A DNA stretch of 34,753 nucleotides, taken from contig CAAFQR010000002.1 of the NCBI GenBank assembly GCA_900765165.1, positions 1 to 34,753 of the forward strand, given 5' to 3'. Source of the stretch: Veillonellaceae bacterium. GTDB taxonomy: Bacteria; Bacillota; Negativicutes; Veillonellales; Veillonellaceae. Position 1 is the stretch's first letter; each line of letters starts with the position of its first letter. Under the pieces are notes generated by a model. It ran no database searches. It was given only the letters and a program-made list of their open reading frames with translations, and had not been told where the DNA came from. Shown here piece after piece: positions 31,680 to 34,753 of this stretch. Made by a program: the position numbers and the translations under genes.

Positions 31680-33032
31680 ATGAATCAGAATTCAAACTTG
31701 GACAACCGAGCGTTTATCGCTATCGGTTTGATGTTGTTTGCGCTGTTTTTCGGAGCCGGCAACTTAATCTTTCCTGCATCGTTGGGGCAACATGCAGGCA
31801 GTAATGTATGGTGGGCTATTTTAGGCTTTATCATCACGGGCGTAGGGTTACCGTTACTTGGCGTAATGGCTATCGGGTATTCCGGCGCTAAAAACGTACA
31901 AGAAATGGCAGGTCGCGTACATCCCCTTTACGGGTTAATCTACACGGTATTATTATATTTGACCATTGGTCCTGCTTTCGCCATTCCCCGTACGGGCACC
32001 GTTTCCTATGAAATCGCGGTTAAGCCGTTCTTAGGTGGCGCCTCTGCAGCCGGCGTGGACCAGACCATTTTCCTCGTCGTATTCTTCTTAGTATCTTTGT
32101 GGTTAGCTATCAATCCGGCGAAGCTGGTAGACCGTATCGGTAAAGTTTTGACGCCGTTACTGTTGTTAACCATTATTGCGTTGATCATTAAATCCTTGGT
32201 AACGCCGTTGGGCGGCTACATGGCGCCGAGTCAGGACTATGCAACGACCGGCATCGCTGTCGTACAAGGCTTCCTGGACGGCTACAACACCATGGATGCC
32301 TTGGCTTCCTTGGTATTCGGTATTTTGGTTATTGAATTCGTCGTGTTGTCCGGCGCTAAGACGAAGGAACAGATTACAGGCGCTACCTTCAAGGCAGGCA
32401 TAATTGCCGTAGGTTGCTTGGGCTTCGTGTATATCTTCATCGCTAACATCGGTGCTACCAGCGTTAGCGCTATCGGTCTTAAAGACACGGGCGCTCCGGT
32501 ATTGGCCGAAAGTGCTATGGTGCTCTTCGGTAATCTCGGTGCCATCATCTTGGCGGTTATCGTATTGCTCGCTTGCTTGACTACGAGTATCGGTTTGATC
32601 ACGTCTTGCGCTACGTACTTCCACCAGATTATCGGTGGCTTAGATTACAAATGGTACGCTGTATTGTTCTCCGTAGTGTCCTTCTTCGTAGGCATGTTCG
32701 GTTTGAAGACCATCATCGTAGCGGCTATTCCGGTGTTGATGTTCCTCTATCCGTTGACCATCGTTATCATCGCGTTGACCTTCCTTGATCGCGTGTTCGA
32801 CGGCCGTCAGTGCGTATACGCCTGGACTATGGGCTTAACATTCATCACGGCGTTGATGAGCGGTTTCGAAACGGCGGAAGTGTCGACTGGTGCGCTTGGC
32901 CAGTTCTTCACGGCTTACGTACCGTTCTATGGCGTTGGCATGGGCTGGGTATCCTTCGCCATCGTAGGCTTCATCATGGGCCTTATTCACAAAGCGTTAG
33001 TAACATCTAACGAAGCACCGGCAGAATCCTAA
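31680..33032 (+). CDS. brnQ: Branched-chain amino acid:cation symporter
   Basis: Imports leucine, isoleucine and valine with Na+ or H+ (LIVCS family, TC 2.A.26). The 450-aa product has about 12 membrane segments and the family hallmarks FALFFGAGNLIFPASLGQ (about 18-35), GPAFAIPRTGTVSYE (about 97-111), GYNTMDALASLVFG (about 201-214) and CLTTSIGLITSCATYF. The ATG is 10 bases after AGGAGG. It is a single-gene unit with a strong promoter and terminator. Confidence 0.96.
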   Translation: MNQNSNLDNRAFIAIGLMLFALFFGAGNLIFPASLGQHAGSNVWWAILGFIITGVGLPLLGVMAIGYSGAKNVQEMAGRVHPLYGLIYTVLLYLTIGPAFAIPRTGTVSYEIAVKPFLGGASAAGVDQTIFLVVFFLVSLWLAINPAKLVDRIGKVLTPLLLLTIIALIIKSLVTPLGGYMAPSQDYATTGIAVVQGFLDGYNTMDALASLVFGILVIEFVVLSGAKTKEQITGATFKAGIIAVGCLGFVYIFIANIGATSVSAIGLKDTGAPVLAESAMVLFGNLGAIILAVIVLLACLTTSIGLITSCATYFHQIIGGLDYKWYAVLFSVVSFFVGMFGLKTIIVAAIPVLMFLYPLTIVIIALTFLDRVFDGRQCVYAWTMGLTFITALMSGFETAEVSTGALGQFFTAYVPFYGVGMGWVSFAIVGFIMGLIHKALVTSNEAPAES

Positions 33033-33061
33033 TCGACTGCCTGTGAAATAAAAAACCTCTG

Positions 33062-33094
33062 CGAGGATCGCACTTCGGTGCGGTCCTCGTTTTT
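33062..33094 (+). terminator. UUCG-capped terminator of brnQ
   Basis: A 12-bp stem (33062-33073 with 33078-33089, one G-T pair), a TTCG loop and five T. Confidence 0.95.
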
Positions 33095-33192
33095 GCATTT
33101 TGCGTTAGGCGGTGAGACGGGCCGGTCCGACCGGTTTAGTCATACGGATATGGTATAGTAGGCGCTTTTACACTGCGGTAAACCGCGCAAAA

Positions 33193-33201
33193 TGGTATAA
33201 T
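33193..33201 (+). promoter_or_regulatory. Extended -10 promoter of the last permease gene
   Basis: TGG precedes a perfect TATAAT (33196-33201). A second, weaker copy, TGG plus TATAGT, lies at 33151-33159. Neither has a good -35. Confidence 0.6.
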
Positions 33202-33220
33202 GAATACATAATGTTGAAGC

Positions 33221-33303
33221 GACTGAGTCCAATGAGGGACTGAGTCATAGTAGAGGCATCGCGCAGTCCGGCGATGCTATCGTAGTGCAGTAGCATAGGA
33301 GGG
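33221..33303 (+). promoter_or_regulatory. Leader with two alternative hairpins and a direct repeat
   Basis: GACTGAGTC occurs at 33221-33229 and 33238-33246. GCATCGC (33256-33262) can pair with GCGATGC (33271-33277). The overlapping ATGCTA (33274-33279) can instead pair with TAGCAT (33291-33296), which abuts the Shine-Dalgarno AGGAGGG (33297-33303). The two pairings exclude each other, the arrangement of a translational switch. Confidence 0.5.
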
Positions 33304-33308
33304 TTATT

Positions 33309-34724
33309 TTGGATTGGATTCGTAGAAAGCCGTTAGCCGAATTGACGGAAACGGTGAAGGGTAAGCAGTTGAATCGAGCGCTTAGTGCGCTGGACGTAAC
33401 GTTGTTAGGCTTAGGTGTTATTATCGGTACCGGCATATTCGTGCTCACCGGTATTGGCGCCGCCGATTATGCAGGACCGGGGCTCATGCTATCCTTTGTG
33501 TTAGCCGCCATTACCTGTGGTTTGGTATGTTTAGCCTATTCAGAGCTGGTGTCTATGATACCGGTGGCAGGCAGTGCTTACACGTATACGTATGCTTCAC
33601 TTGGTGAATTCTTTGGCTGGTGGGTCGGCTGGGGCCTTGTATTGGAATACTCCGTTGGGGCCAGTGCCGTAGCCGGTGGTTGGTCCGCGTACTTAGTCGG
33701 AATTTTGCAGTCGGCGGGCATAACGCTGCCGAAGGCCATTACCGCCGTGCCCTATGACGGCGGTATCGTGAACTTACCGGCTATGTTGATTGTCTTGTTT
33801 GTAACGGTGCTCTTAGTGTTAGGCATCAAGGAAAGTGCTCGCGTGAATCGCTTGTTGGTATTCATCAAAATCGGTACCATCTTCCTTTTCTTATTCTTAG
33901 CAGGGCCTCATGTAGATACAGCGAACTGGCATCCGTTCTTGCCCTATGGCTGGCATGGTGTCGCAGCCGGTACGGCCATCTTATTCTTTGCGTACTTAGG
34001 CGTAGACGCGTTGGCCACGGCGGCGGAAGAAACGAAGAATCCAAAGGTAGATATGCCACTTGGTATTATTGCGTCCCTTGTTATTTGTACGGTCTTGTAC
34101 ATTGCCGTAAGTGCGGTCATGACTGGCGTCGTACCTTACAAAGAACTGGATACGGCAGCGCCGGCGTCCTATGTGTTAAGCTATATCGGCATGCGCGCCG
34201 GATCCGCTATTGTTGGTACCGGTGCTTTATGCGGTTTGTCTACGGTACTGTTGGTTATGATTTACGCGCAGACCCGTGCGTTCTTTGCCATGAGCCGTGA
34301 CGGCTTGATTCCGGAAAAGCTGTGTCGCATTCATCCGAAATTCCGCACGCCGTACATCATCACCGGTATTGTTGGTGTAGCAGTAGCACTCATTACAGGC
34401 TTTACGCCTATTCATGTGGTAGCGGAAATGTGCTCCGCCGGTACGCTCTTCGCGTTTATGTGCTCGTCTATTGGCCTTTTAGTATTGCGCCGCGTATATC
34501 CGACAGCGAAGCGTGAGTTCCGTTGCCCTGCTGTTTATGTAACGGCGCCGCTAGCCGTATTGTTTTGTGCCTTTGTATTTTCTCAATTATCGTCTCACAC
34601 CATTTACCTCTTCGTAGGTTGGAGCATTCTGGGAATACTATTGTACTTTGGATATGGACGAAAGCACAGTCACCATGGAAAGGGTGCTACAAATCCAGTG
34701 CTGACGCAGAATTCGGATGCATAA
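33309..34724 (+). CDS. APC-family cationic amino acid transporter
   Basis: The 471-aa permease of the CAT-like branch of the APC superfamily (YfnA type) has about 12 membrane helices. It has a short basic N-terminus (DWIRRKPLAEL), LLGLGVIIGTGIFVLTG (about 32-48), YSELVSMIPVAGSAYTYTY (about 77-95), FFAYLGVDALATAAEETKNP (about 222-241) and SRDGLIPEKLCRIHPKFRTPY (about 325-345). The substrate may be arginine, lysine or another amino acid; arginase upstream in the window makes arginine attractive but not proven. The TTG start follows AGGAGGG at 5 bases. The C-terminal tail is His/Lys-rich. The gene is complete; its terminator may lie past the window end. Confidence 0.92.
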   Translation: MDWIRRKPLAELTETVKGKQLNRALSALDVTLLGLGVIIGTGIFVLTGIGAADYAGPGLMLSFVLAAITCGLVCLAYSELVSMIPVAGSAYTYTYASLGEFFGWWVGWGLVLEYSVGASAVAGGWSAYLVGILQSAGITLPKAITAVPYDGGIVNLPAMLIVLFVTVLLVLGIKESARVNRLLVFIKIGTIFLFLFLAGPHVDTANWHPFLPYGWHGVAAGTAILFFAYLGVDALATAAEETKNPKVDMPLGIIASLVICTVLYIAVSAVMTGVVPYKELDTAAPASYVLSYIGMRAGSAIVGTGALCGLSTVLLVMIYAQTRAFFAMSRDGLIPEKLCRIHPKFRTPYIITGIVGVAVALITGFTPIHVVAEMCSAGTLFAFMCSSIGLLVLRRVYPTAKREFRCPAVYVTAPLAVLFCAFVFSQLSSHTIYLFVGWSILGILLYFGYGRKHSHHGKGATNPVLTQNSDA

Positions 34725-34753
34725 AGGATTTCGGATACGGGGTCTTAAAAAAA

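Noticed and set aside
1..34753. CRISPR arrays, insertion sequences, prophage or defence genes
   Set aside because: No regularly spaced repeats, transposases, integrases or recognisable defence domains were seen. All large reading frames have housekeeping, metabolic or transport assignments except the 277-aa gene.

Overview
The window is a stretch of bacterial chromosome of intermediate GC content, with no mobile elements, CRISPR array, rRNA or recognisable tRNA. The run yybS-gdpP-rplI-dnaB and an RNase J point to Firmicutes (Bacillota). An ArnT-like polyprenyl-phosphate glycosyltransferase next to a DedA protein suggests a diderm with LPS. The malate/L-lactate dehydrogenase and lactate permease fit a lactate- and amino-acid-using anaerobe. 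Together these suggest a member of the Negativicutes (Veillonellaceae-like). The lineage is an inference from gene content only. ATG, GTG and TTG starts are all used, and most genes have strong AGGAGG-type ribosome binding sites.

Left part (1-13.5 kb): purA; a convergent two-gene unit (277-aa unknown plus SIMPL protein); arginase; a LysR regulator divergent from an aldo/keto reductase; a secreted cyclophilin-like protein; an MFS exporter; a gamma-glutamyl hydrolase plus amino-acid permease unit; and a DedA-GT39 operon that probably serves undecaprenyl-phosphate-dependent envelope modification.

Centre (13.5-23.1 kb): a UDG-superfamily protein; a 0.55-kb gap that appears to hold a free-standing structured RNA and a long leader; RNase J with an unusual ~156-residue basic, repetitive N-terminal extension; then yybS, gdpP (c-di-AMP phosphodiesterase), rplI and dnaB; then a secreted M48 metalloprotease.

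Right part (23.1-34.7 kb): catabolic and transport genes. These are malate/lactate dehydrogenase and lactate permease (lactate uptake and oxidation), an S-methylmethionine permease plus homocysteine methyltransferase operon (mmuPM, methionine salvage) behind an unrecognised structured leader, a molybdopterin oxidoreductase, BrnQ, and a cationic-amino-acid-type APC permease whose leader can form two mutually exclusive hairpins. Five importers for amino or organic acids in about 26 kb suggest growth on amino acids and lactate.

No complete novel defence or biosynthetic system is visible. The least explained items are the structured RNA at about 14.38-14.55 kb, the RNase J extension, the mmuP leader, the leader of the last permease, and the promoter that overlaps a terminator upstream of yybS.
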